Shown here piece after piece: positions 24,146 to 34,222 of a stretch of 64,000 bases of DNA. Each line of letters begins with the position of its first letter. The first letter of the stretch is position 1. This stretch comes from Gari tellinella (lineage: Eukaryota; Mollusca; Bivalvia; Cardiida; Psammobiidae): contig OV277858.1 in the NCBI GenBank assembly GCA_922989275.2, positions 2,852,001 to 2,916,000 on the forward strand, in the 5' to 3' direction. Made by a program: the position numbers and the translations under genes. Below the pieces are notes generated by a model. It was not told where the DNA came from, did no database searches, and was given only the letters and a program-made list of their open reading frames with translations.

Positions 24146-25552
24146 TCATTGGGTATTAACACCGCTCGAGGCATTCGTGAGCGATGCTAATGTTGAGTCC
24201 AAGATATGCGGAAGATTGTACCGGCCCCGTCCCTGTTTAGGGCTGGTTTGTGAGCTCTTATGTAGATACATTATTTCATCCCCCGTTCAAACCATGAGGG
24301 TTCTCTGTCTAGAATAATCGCTGATTCAAGAAATACATAATATCCTGGCGAGTCAGTGTGCATTTGGCGTGATACCTCACTTGTACTGGAGCTATGACGT
24401 CTATGCTCCATAACCCTAGCTTTTCAGTTCTTTTCTGTTTCCCCGATGTAATCCTGGTAACGCTGATCTTGTTCATGTCCCTCACATTTGATACGGTAGA
24501 TTGAGCCACATATGTCCTGTTTCTTGGATTTGTCTTTGGGGTGCACTAGGGTTTGTCTAAGTGTCCTGTGGGAATTAAAACATACATGTATGCTATGTTT
24601 TCCAAACACCCTTCTCAAGGTTTTAGATTTCCCCTTGTTGAATGGAAGGAAAATGTTGCCTTAAGAGTCTTTCTTTCTTGAGTTCGTTGTTTTAGTTTTG
24701 TTTATTGTCTTTGAGAGTTTGGATGTCATTTTCTTTATCGCCCCCATGGGGTAGTTACACTTTTGAAGGGCATTGTTGACATGGCGTCTCTCAGTTCCCA
24801 GATCATTTTGCTCGGATGTCTCTGTTTCTGCTCTCTGATGCAGGGTACGCACAACACCTAGTTTGTGTTCCTCCGGATGTGCCGACTCAAAATATAAATA
24901 TTGGTCTGTATGGGTGGATTTACATAATACAGTAGTTTTGATTGTGCCATCAGGTTGTCTTATGGTGTTCGTGTCCAAAAATGCCAATGTGTTTTTTTCT
25001 TCTGACTCTATTGTGAATTAGATATCCGGGTCAATAATGTTAGTATGCTATGTGAACTGCTTTGTGTGTGTGTCATCCACGTATTTGTACCACCATCCAG
25101 GTAGGTATGGAGCTGTGGAAAGTGCTATGGCTTCAAATTGTTCCATGTACAGATTACAGACAATCGGAGACACCGGATAACCCGTTGCCGCACCTTGAAT
25201 CTGATACACTCGAAACAAAGCACTGACGTTCTCAACTGTCTTAACCTTAATTACCGATGCAAAATGCTTTGTGTTTTTTCCATGGTGTTATGTCTGTCCA
25301 ACACGAGGTGGGAGCAATTTAGCCAGGTATTTGGCACAGTTTGAGTTGATAGATCCTACACTACTGACGATAGGACGGAGTGGCATATTAGGTTTGTGTA
25401 CTTAGGTAATCCATACATCTTCGGAGGAGTGTCTGTGGTAGGGTATAGCTGTCTGCTTAGACTGAATTATTATTCCCCTTTGTCTTAAGTTCCTTTTTAA
25501 AGGCTGAGAGTTCTTTCTTGTATTTAGTGGTGGGATCTCTAGTCAAAATTGT
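24146..25552 (-). pseudogene. Penelope-like element, RT core and C-terminal GIY-YIG
   Basis: The minus-strand reading is broken by frameshifts and stops. In order: 'TILTRDPTTKYKKELSAF' (~25,545), 'PPKMYGLPK' (~25,420), 'MAFLDTNTIRQPDGTIKT' (~24,985), 'THTDQYLYFESAHPEEHKLG' (~24,910), then the GIY-YIG module: 'SIYRIKCEGH' (~24,510) and 'YIGETEK' (~24,440). The C-terminus 'DREPSWFERGMK' (~24,305) and 'RYNLPHILDS' leads to a stop at 24,146-24,148. The RT palm with its catalytic box falls in the poorly conserved 25,080-25,420 part. The 5' part of the ORF lies beyond the inserted element, at 29,299-29,433. Having GIY-YIG after the RT is the canonical PLE order (Penelope/Neptune/Poseidon type). Confidence 0.85.
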
Positions 25553-27474
25553 ACAAAAAAGCTACAAATACCACTTACACAACTAAGAATGCACCCTGCG
25601 TGTTCTGTTCATATCCCTAGAAATACTACTAAATTGTGCATCACTACAACCGTACGTACAATTAACACCACTTAAGCTAAATTCGGCATCTTCTTTTCAT
25701 ATTCCATCTCTATCTATTTACAATTGTTTTCATAAGGGTCAAAAAGTGGTGCTTTCATCTCTAAAATAATCTATTCAACGCAATAATTCAGTTGTATTAC
25801 GACCACTGAACAAAAAAAGTAGAGTGCATCCTATTATTGAAAAGTGCAATGCTAAGAGGTGAGCATGTTGCAATTATTTATCTTGCAAGTCTACTATACA
25901 ATCAATAGTAAACGGTATATTATTTAGTGTTGTCATAGATTCAGACATCAACTGACGTACTAATCATATTATATATGTGTTAACTTGAAAAGCACCAGGT
26001 TGTGGTATCCAGTATGTTGGGACAACCGGTCTTCCCCTCAAAACTAGGTTTAATGAACATGTTCGTACTTGGTGCCGAAGAGAACATGTTGAAAACGACG
26101 CTCTTTCCAAATGGAAATAATAAATTTTTGATTTTTTATAGTATCGATACCCGGATTTCGTTCTATTTATCAAATAACCATCTTTTACCACCTAAACCTA
26201 AATTTAACATTCGTCATTTAAGGAAGGGCATACAATACTTTCATTCCAAGTATGTACTCGTTCCTGCAGACAAAGCATCCAATAATGTTATAATTGTATG
26301 ACGATTACATTATGTTGATATTTTAAACCAGGAACTTGTGAATACCAAATCCTATATTTCAAACACTTTAACGTAGCGTAATTTAGTATCTGATCATCTT
26401 GATACATGTGTACAATTAAAAGCTGATGTCAACATTACATGTCACAAACTTCCAACAATGTACTGGATACCAAAACTCCACAAAACACCATATAAGTCCC
26501 GTGTTATTGCTAATTCAAGTGCATGTACTACTACTAAGCTTTCCAAACTTTTGACAGCATCTTTAATTAAAATTTAAGACTTACGAAAATTCTGGCCTTA
26601 ATCTGTTTTGGTCTATAAAAATCTCGATTGAAATTTTGACAAAGCTAGAACAGAGAAAATACCAAGCCTGCAAAATAAGTATGTATGACTTTTCAACACT
26701 ATATACTACCTTACCACATAATCTAATAAAAGCTTAACCTATATAACTTATTGAAAAGACTTTTGCCAGAGAAAGGAAACTATTTCTGGCGTGTAATACT
26801 GATCGTGCGTTTTTTACAAATGACACGGTTAACCATTACACTATGTGGACTTGCACCGATGTCTGTAAAGCACTATCATTCTTTTCTGGATAATATTTAT
26901 ATACGTTTTTGGAGTACCTTATACCGCCAAGTGATTGGTATCCCTATAGGTACAAAACTTCGCGCCCTTTGTCGCAGAACTTTTTTTGTACTGTTATAAG
27001 AGGGACTTTATGATAAGTCTCACACCTGATACACACGCAGATATGATCGAAGCCTTGAACAATACATCGCGCTATCTAGATGATATTTTTTATATAGACA
27101 ACCCACGTTTTGATACGTTGTTTGCTTTTATTTAGCCAAAAGAACTACGCCTTAATAAAACAAACGAGTCAAATGTGTCGGCATCATTTTTAGATTTGGA
27201 TCTTTTAATAAATAACGGAACTGTTTCTTCTAAGATTTACGATCAACGAGATGATTTTGATCTTAGTATTGTAAATTATCCTCATCTTACATTGCGATGT
27301 TCCCTGTTTTACATATTACGTGGTTTATATTTCGCAACTTTTTCGTTTTGCTAGGGCCTATTCCTCTGTTGAGGACTTCCACATACGTAACAAATATATT
27401 ACTGAAAAGCTTCATAAACAGGAGTACAGATTTCATAAACTTCGTAAAACATTTTCTAAATCATTTTATATATA
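25553..27474 (+). pseudogene. GIY-YIG + RT ORF of the Naiad-like PLE, 5' part
   Basis: A Cys motif 'NAPCVFC' (~25,595) precedes the GIY-YIG-like core 'GCGIQYVGTTGLPLKTRFNE' (~25,998-26,060). Then 'KYVLVPADKASNN' (~26,250), 'LPTMYWIPKLHKTPYKSRVI' (~26,450-26,510), motif A 'MYDFSTLYTTLPHN' (~26,680), 'GIPIGT' (~26,940), motif C 'SRYLDDIFYIDN' (27,066-27,102), 'ASFLDLDLLI' (~27,180) and 'KIYDQRDDFDLSIVNYP' (~27,235-27,285). It ends at the Tc1-like insertion after 'HKLRKTFSKSF'. Several stops and frameshifts occur. One, TGA at 26,299-26,301, falls where relatives have Cys. Confidence 0.8.
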
Positions 27475-28350
27475 CTAAGACAAAAAGAAACGCAGGGTAC
27501 ATAAAATATTCAATATTTGTTTTATTACTTGGCCTAAATTTATGAAAATCGGTAGATTGAAAATCTTGGCTAATGTCCACAATTATCGCTGGATAAAATT
27601 ACGCAATCTCGTTAAAGTTCGCCGTACGCGGGGAAGGTGTGAAAATGCAAAATACCCGTGTAAAATCTTGATGACGAGATATTCAATTGTCAAAATTAGT
27701 CAAGGGTGTACGTTTGAAGTTGACACATTGATTTACGGATTTAAAAACTGCTTTCAACATCTTCGAAGTATGGTATGCTTAATCAAAGTTCAGAGGGGAC
27801 AAGCTATTGCTCCACTATTGGTACGTCGAGGCTAACCACAGGCTGTTGCTCAGTTCAATGTGCTTTTCTCGACTACAGAACGTCTGCTCAGACGCATGCG
27901 AGAAACGGAATGCCTTGCAGACCGACCGCGAGCAGGACGTCCGTACGTCATGACGTCACGTTAGGTCAGGAATATCTATCCATCCCACCTGCGCAATCGC
28001 CACCGTACTGCCAGTTAAACCACTGATAACACGTTAGGCAATCATAGTCAACATATCCATGCCGACACTTTACGGAACTGGTTACTCGTAAACGGTCAGC
28101 GAGCCTGACGTCTTTACGTTGGTTTGTTTGCCACTTGCCGCTCAGCGTCGTGCACGCCGCAGCGGTGGTTAGCGGAACATTTGCCCAAACACTTTCCACT
28201 GATGGAGTGGAGACAGGTTTTTTTTTTGTCAATATGTTCAATAATGATAAGTCGGCAACATAAAGTTATCATTCTGAATATTCGATTAAAATATACCATT
28301 TAAAACTACTGTACTTTGAAAGGTTATCCTGCGTTTCTTTTTCGTCTTAG
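27475..28350 (+). mobile_element. 876-bp Tc1-like transposon inserted in the PLE
   Basis: The left end CTAAGACAAAAAGAAACGC (27,475) and the inverse of the right end, CTAAGACGAAAAAGAAACGC (to 28,350), form ~25-bp inverted repeats, both continuing 'AGG'. TA lies directly outside each end (27,473-27,474; 28,351-28,352), as expected for Tc1/mariner. PLE protein sequence stops just before it ('HKLRKTFSKSF') and resumes just after it ('SLINKYKCKLKPFLRQ'), so the ends are supported twice. At 876 bp it is shorter than a full Tc1 and lacks the catalytic half. Confidence 0.85.
27771..28210 (+). pseudogene. Tc1-like transposase, DNA-binding part only
   Basis: Starts MVCLIKVQRGQAIAPLLVRR and continues, after one in-frame stop, with 'PQAVAQFNVLFSTTERLLRR', 'ADRPRAGRPYV' (the GRPR-like AT-hook between the two helix-turn-helix units), 'SHLRNRHRTAS' and 'LRNWLLVNGQRA'. 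It ends around 'RWLAEHLPKHFPLMEW', just before the first catalytic Asp would be expected. The DDE catalytic domain is absent, so it is a dead, internally deleted copy. The tandem HTH plus GRPR arrangement is standard for Tc1 transposases. Confidence 0.8.
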
Positions 28351-28650
28351 TATACATATTCCTCTCATTAATAAGTATAAATGTAAATTAAAGCCTTTTC
28401 TACGTCAATGTGTTTCATATCCGTAGTTTTATGGTGAAGTAATTTACAGACTTCGTAACATTCTTGGGCATATGCATTTTCAAAACCTGTTTTTGAAACG
28501 TGATCTTTCCTCAAAAAAGATTATGATGCAACTATATTGCTGCGCACTTCACGTTTGGTCATCGATCAATCTACAATTGATAAATATTATTTCCTCTTTG
28601 GTTGTGCGACGACAGACAGGGTTTAGCACTACATAATGATTTATGTGTAA
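28351..28650 (+). pseudogene. C-terminal domain of the Naiad-like PLE
   Basis: It resumes the ORF cut at 27,474: 'SLINKYKCKLKPFLRQCVSY', then 'FYGEVIYRLRNILGHMHFQ' (~28,425-28,490), 'KKDYDATILLRTSRLVIDQS' (~28,515-28,575) and 'KYYFLFGC' (~28,585). Two frameshifts are needed. This block resembles the conserved end of bivalve GIY-YIG/RT proteins of this type. It is followed by about 250 bp without coding signal and then the shared tail. Confidence 0.65.
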
Positions 28651-28899
28651 AGCAGTCCTTAACCAGTTATGTCGAATTTTCGTGCTTAGTTTGATCTCTC
28701 CCCCTCTGTCGTACCCTGAACCCATCCATGTCTAACAGTTACTCGTGACTACGGACTAGTCGCTTCAGTACAATTTGACCGTTGCCATAGCGGGTTATTT
28801 TTAATACTGGCATAAATGTTTAATTCCCTCCCGTTTTACTAGTAATATTCTTGTCATAGACTGTTTGTTAGATGTTTAACATATGTTTACATACTGTGT

Positions 28900-29298
28900 T
28901 GGCGGTCTTTTTGACTGTAAGGTTTTGGAACAGGGTTTATATCTTTTGTACACTGTTCGTCTTTATAGGTGAATATAGGAGATAAGAATGAGGTTGGGCG
29001 CCCCTAAACCCAGGTTTAACCCCCCCAGTTGTTGTTGGCAACTAATTTATATGTAATCATTAATTGCTACTGACCGTACCAAGGCGGGCTCCTATATTCA
29101 TTTTGCTTTATGCTTGTCTTGCGTGTTGTTTTCTATTTAGTGTGTAGATGAAGGAAATGTTTTGTGCGCGTGTGTGTGTGCTTGTGTGTGTGTATGTGTG
29201 TGTGTTTATTATGGTATGACTGTGTGTGTGGTCTGCTTGAGAGGTGTGTGTATTGTTTGTGTTGCGTTACCTGCTTCAGTCTTTCGTATTTATTTATT
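28900..29298 (+). repeat. 3' tail of the Naiad-like PLE, inverse of 18,431-18,828
   Basis: The two copies, ~10 kb apart and inverted, share 'gtacactgttcgtctttat', 'ggttgggcgcccctaaaccc', 'ctactgaccgtaccaaggcg' and 'ttgcgtgttgt..ctttagtg'. A (GT)n tract at 29,164-29,250 creates Cys/Val-rich sham frames. The 'atgaggttgggcgccccta' part could fold. Since UGA recoding is conceivable for this family, the tail is where a SECIS element should be sought. Confidence 0.65.
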
Positions 29299-29433
29299 AC
29301 ATTTCTCCACGTAGGAAGAACTGTCCATAACCACTGTGCATCTCCCCTTGTCATTAGGTAAAATGACGATTGATTTGTCGCACTGTAGGTATTTCAAGGC
29401 TAGTCTCTCCTCTTTTGATATGTTAGAAAGGGG
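29299..29433 (-). pseudogene. Penelope-like element, N-terminal RT part
   Basis: 'SNISKEERLALKYLQCDKS', 'IVILPNDKGRCTVVMDSSSY' and 'VEKCNK' are the conserved RT entry of a canonical PLE. In minus-strand order this precedes 'TILTRDPTTK' at 25,552, so it is the 5' portion of the ORF at 24,146-25,552, separated by the inserted element. Its own upstream end joins, at about 29,434, an inverted piece of a PLE C-terminus. Confidence 0.85.
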
Positions 29434-29434
29434 C

Positions 29435-29512
29435 CGATACAATCTTCCGCACATCTGGAACTCAACAATAACATCGCTTACGAATGCCTCGAGCGGTGTC
29501 AATCCCCTATGA
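29435..29512 (+). pseudogene. PLE C-terminus fragment in inverted orientation
   Basis: It encodes 'RYNLPHIWNSTITSLTNASS' and 'GVNPL' then a stop at 29,510-29,512. This matches the C-terminus ending at 24,146, and the following 3' UTR with the hammerhead-like core also matches (24,080-24,145). The two PLE 3' ends thus face each other as inverted terminal repeats around 24.08-29.60 kb. Confidence 0.8.
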
Positions 29513-29529
29513 GATGTCAGAACAGTTTA

Positions 29530-29578
29530 CTGACGAAGTCCGAAGTACTTGGACGAAAGCTACCAGGTATTGCTTTCT
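29530..29578 (+). ncRNA. Hammerhead-ribozyme-like motif, second copy
   Basis: CTGACGA (29,530-29,536), a stem II with GTCC/GGAC closed by 'gaagtact', and GAAA (29,555-29,558), then 'gctaccaggtattgc'. It differs at only a few positions from the minus-strand copy at 24,084-24,128. Stem I is not evident, so self-cleavage is unproven. Confidence 0.5.
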
Positions 29579-29789
29579 ACATTTTGTGTGTGGAATTGGA
29601 AAGTTTAGACTATGTAAGACATGAATATTACCACACAGTTAAATAACCATCAAATAAAAAGGTTTAATTATTATTGTTATACCATATTTATATATAAGTA
29701 TTTTCACACAGGGATCATTCGTTCAAACGCGTTTCACATGGAATAACATAAATGTATATACAAAGCGAGAAAAAACATATAACCACATA

Positions 29790-32700
29790 GTCTAAGCTGT
29801 AGACCACTTTTATTTGCGGTGAAAGCACCATACAACCTTTTGGTACTATCTTATAGCATATTTCCTTAGGAGTTTGGAAACAATCGTCTGACGCGTATTT
29901 AGGTAGTGATAAGGGGAAATAATTGAGGTTTAAGTTGTCTCCCCTTGGATTTTTAAGCCAAAACTGACATTTTTATTGGGCTTTTATTTAATGTGTTAAA
30001 AGTTGTATTTTGTTAGCAATTATCAGTGCAGTTTACCTAAATAAAATTTTGAAAATGTTTCAGACTCATTGAAATCAAAAATGGCCGCCAATTTATTTAA
30101 TAATAGCTTAGAAATCATACTAGCTTTGATTTTGATTTGTTTCCTAGCATCCAGTGCTGAAATAATACAAAATGGCCGCCGTATATACCTTTTTAAGAAA
30201 TAAAAAATGTTTCCCAAAATGCATATTCTGAAAATGTTTTAGGATGGTTTCAGACACATTGTAAACCAAAATGGCTGCTAAATGGCCTTTTAAGTAACAA
30301 TTAAGCTTATCGATCAATTCAACTACTTTTATTGTCTGTAAATGATATTCATATAAACAATTTTAGTTGAGTCTTATTAAACATTAACTGAAAAAGCCGG
30401 TAAGGTTTTATTTAGTTTGGCCCCAGTCCCTCAGTACTGTTATAATCCAAAATGGCTGCCCTTTATACCTTTTTACTAATTTTTCTTGATTTGCCAGATT
30501 ATGCCTATCTCTTTGTGTATGTGTCTTTTCGTGTCTTTGTGGCAAAACATAGATCATGCTGATAAATACTGAAGTTGGTAAAGTTTGTACAGGAATACTT
30601 AATGGCCTACATAGACCACAATACAATCCAGGTGGTTTTTTTATCATTTGTTTTTCTTTCTGATACACTATAAGGATATATGTGCCAATAAAGGACATAT
30701 TACTTAACAAAGGTAGAATGTTTTTATTATTTCTAAGAATAATGTTCTTTTTATATAATGTGAAACACTGTACAAAAACTGTTTTTGCACCCGGGTGTTT
30801 GATGCATATAAAACAATGTTGTCATTAGTTTTCGCGGGTTCGTTGAAATTGTTATTTTCAGTTGAAAATGATTATGTATATCAATGGTACATAATTTGAT
30901 ATATAAAGTTGGGCGTTTAATAAGTGTTTCGAAGCATGTTTTATTTCATTGTTAGAATCTACGAAGTTAACCACTAACTTAGAGAGTCAAAAATTGCACC
31001 GAAGCTTAATACCCGCTTTACTAATTTAACGGATTCACGGAGGAAAATCTGTAATTTGAAGTATACTTATTTTGATCTTTCACAAGTGCAATGTAGTTTG
31101 ACTGTAAGATAGACACCAATAACTCGAGGAAGTGTCTGTGGCACATTGGTAAATCCCAGTACTTAAATCAAGTCAAACCATTTTATGAAAATACCTAGGC
31201 ACAAATACCAAAAATGTGACTTTATATGGTCACTGGTGAGGAAGATGTAGTGTCTCCATATGTGTGTCCTTTATTCTTCCAGTGTCATATGATGATTTAA
31301 TGTGAGCTGCTACAGCAATGTCACTGTTGTTCGGAGTTCGCGGAACAGACATACACAGAGGATACAAAGTCATTAACATTATTTTCTAGTGTACCCTATA
31401 CAGTCGAGCTATGATCCCAATTACATACAGCTATTATACTATTCCCCGAACCTGTATGCTTTATGATACCTTATCAAAATCAAGGGGTTGATCAAAAAAG
31501 GAGTATCCTGCTAAACAGTGGAAGCAATCAAGACATTATATTTATTATGGTGCTACTCTGAGAAGTGAGGATGAGCAACTTTCAGCATAATTTAGTGATA
31601 TTCATATGATCGCAAGGGATGTCATGTGCCATCACAGTTGAGAACATTCTATACATGGCCAGATTGCAAAGAATCTTTTCTGACTTAGTTACTTTCTCTA
31701 TAATACTATGATCCCTATTTAGAGGTTATTTAAAATTTCTTTTACCAATGTGATGGCAAATGAGCTCCCTTCCAATCATATGAGGCGTTTCGCCACTTCT
31801 CAGAGCAGCAGTATAATCTTATTGTCTAAGGGCTTCAAGTTTTTCGCATTTTCCCGAATACTCCTTCTTTGGACGACCCCTTGAGTTTGATAAGTTATAA
31901 TAGTTCATACCGGTTGGGATATGTAAAATTGCCATTTTGTCTCTTATAGTCAAAAGTGCAATGCATCGGGCTCGAACAGCAGTGACATTGTTGTAGCAGC
32001 TCACATTATTACCTATGGAATTATTCAATGACATTGAATGAATAATGGACATATATTTGGAGACATGGCTTCTCTCTCGTCTGATAAAATCACATTTTTC
32101 TTTGTGCTCAGATCTTTTCATCAAAGATTTGACTTCAATTAAGCACTGGGTTTTGTCAGTTACCCATACACACTTCCTCGATTTATTGGTGTCCATCTTT
32201 CAATACATTGTACTTGTAAAACAGAAAATACAGCTTCGTTTAAAGATTTGAGTTAGTAAATTAAGTAAAGGGGTATGTTGTCTCTTTTTGTACCATTATG
32301 AGGTTAAGTTAAGTCCCATATTTGGTTCCGTAGATGTAAAATAATGAAATGACCCATGCTTTGAAACACTTATAAAACATACTGCTTAATATACCATGCT
32401 TTGATCAGGTAAAATGTATATTCTCCATTTATATACATATTAATCAACGGAAAATAACAATTTCCGCAAAAACTATTGACAAACATGTTTTTATGCATAT
32501 TACTCATCCTTGTACGAAAATAAGCTTTTATACAGCAGTCCATAAATTTATAGTGATACTAAGAAATGATAAATTTTTCAACATTTGAAAAATAAATATC
32601 CACTTTATTGGCACAGATATCCTTATAGTTATCCGTTTAAGAAAAAAATAAATCCGGACCAAAAAAACACTTTGATTGCATTGTGGTCAATACAGGCCAC

Positions 32701-33730
32701 TAATTACCCTGTAAAAGCATTACCAACTTCAGCATTTATCAGCATGAACTATGTTTGGAAAGACACACACACATACACAAAATATTTATATAATCTACTA
32801 AATCAAGAAAATGGCAAATCAAGAAAAATTATATTAGTAGAAATTAGTAAAAACGTATAAAGGGCAGCCATTTTGGATAATATCAGTTTGGGGGACAGAG
32901 CCAATCTAGATAAAACCTTACAGGATTTTTCAGTTAATGTTCAATAAGACTCAACTAAAATTGTTTACATGAGTATCAATTACAGTCAATAAAAGTAGTT
33001 AAATTGCTCGAAACGCTGAATAGTTACTAAAATTAGCCATTTGACAGCCATTTTGGTTTACAATGGGTCTTTTAAACCATCCTAAAACATTTTCAGAATA
33101 CGCATTTGGGGAAACCCTTTTTACAATTGCTTACAAAATACCATTTTAAATCTTTAATAAATAAAATGAAAGCCCGAATCAAGAAAAGTTATTTGAGTAG
33201 AAATTAATGATATAGGTATGTACGGCGGCCATTTTGGATAATTTCAGCACTGTATGCCGAGAAACATATCAAAATCAAGGCTAGTATGATTTCTAAGTTC
33301 AACACGAATTAACTAAAATTGTTCCATATGAGTATCAATTGTAATCAATATAAGTAATGTTATTGCTTGAAAAAGTTTAAATGTTACTAAAAATTGCCAT
33401 TTTGGCAGCCATTTTGGCAGCCATTTTGGATTTCAATGAGTCTGAAACTATCCTAAACCGTTTTCAAAATTTGTATTTAGGTAAACTACATTGATAATTG
33501 CTAACAAAGTACCACTTTTTAAATCTCTAACACATGAAATAAAAGCCCAATAAAAAATTAAGTTTTTGCTTTAAAAATCAAGGAGAGACAACTTAAACCT
33601 CAATTATCTCCCCTTATCACTATCTAAATACGCATCAGACGATTGTTTCCAAACGCCTGAGACAATATGCTATAGGATTGTATGGTGCTTTCACCGCAAA
33701 TAAAAGTGATATACAGCTTAGACTAACAGT
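29790..33730. repeat. ~3.9-kb palindrome (head-to-head inverted duplication)
   Basis: The two halves are diverged inverse copies along almost their whole length, with the axis near 31,695. Matching pairs include: 'ttatttgcggtgaaagcac' (29,813) with 'gtgctttcaccgcaaataa' (33,685); 'ccaaaatggctgcc' (30,448) with 'ggcagccattttgg' (32,865); 'tgtgagctgctaca' (31,300) with 'tgtagcagctcaca' (31,992); 'ctgagaagtg' (31,559) with 'cacttctcag' (31,793). Each arm also has internal ~100-150-bp repeats carrying 'aaaatggccgcc'. Arms are about 1.9 kb. No terminal duplication was recognised. Confidence 0.8.
31819..32196 (-). CDS. 125-codon ORF in the right arm of the palindrome
   Basis: The peptide is basic and Cys-containing, begins MDTNKSRKCVWVTDK and ends 'NSRGRPKKEYSGKCEKLEAL'. 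A 'GRPKK' AT-hook-like motif near the C-terminus is reminiscent of N-terminal regions of some DNA-transposon proteins, but I cannot name a family. Its counterpart in the left arm (~31,190-31,570) is broken. Conservation of an open frame in one arm only is weak evidence for function. Confidence 0.35.
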   Translation of the reverse strand: MDTNKSRKCVWVTDKTQCLIEVKSLMKRSEHKEKCDFIRRERSHVSKYMSIIHSMSLNNSIGNNVSCYNNVTAVRARCIALLTIRDKMAILHIPTGMNYYNLSNSRGRPKKEYSGKCEKLEALRQ

Positions 33731-34222
33731 TTGATCTAAAACAAGCATGATACCTTATAGATTTACAAGTAAATAAATTCCAAACAGGGGAAAGTAGTTC
33801 AATGTAATTACCAAGATTATATACACATATATTACACAAATATCATAAGTAAAATAAACTTGAAAATGAGTCATACATTTAAAAGATCAGTGGCATGATT
33901 TAACATGGTGAAAGCTGTCCGACAATTACACCACAATCCCCCTTTCCTCCGCCAGCTGGTTTAAAATTAGATCATAGTCGTTATCCCTACCATCAAGACC
34001 CAGGCCCCGTGTCGACGGTACAGTCATGCCCAGAACTCAAAAGAGCGACTCTCGTTCACAGGAGTCTACATGTTCTGTGTAAACAGTGACCTTCTATTTT
34101 GCTAACACTTTGTCCACTTTAGCACACTGCTCTCGATACAGTATATGATCAATTGTAAGTTTGGATAGTTTCCACTTTCGTTCCAGCAAGATATTTTCTG
34201 ACCTATTTTCGGTGGTAATGTG

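Larger units (their letters stand above)
25553..29298 (+). mobile_element. Permuted (Naiad-like) Penelope-like element
   Basis: The whole insertion, from its N-terminal Cys-containing region (~25,560) to the 'cgtatttattta' end at about 29,298. Gene order is GIY-YIG first, RT second, C-terminal domain last, the reverse of the element it interrupts. On both sides the host PLE continues in the opposite strand (25,552 leftward; 29,299-29,433). A Tc1-like transposon (27,475-28,350) interrupts it in turn. Naiad/Chlamys-type PLEs with N-terminal endonuclease are a described group; assignment here rests on domain order and motif resemblance. Exact ends and the target-site duplication could not be fixed. 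Confidence 0.7.

Noticed and set aside
27475..28350. Intact, active Tc1 transposon
   Set aside because: Ends are good, but the catalytic half of the transposase is missing and the rest has stops.
29164..29361. Cys/Val-rich small ORF
   Set aside because: It translates a (GT)n microsatellite; the opposite strand gives an equally long His/Thr frame.
30408..30710. 100-codon minus-strand ORF in the left palindrome arm
   Set aside because: No counterpart frame in the right arm and no motif; treated as a shadow of the inverted duplication.
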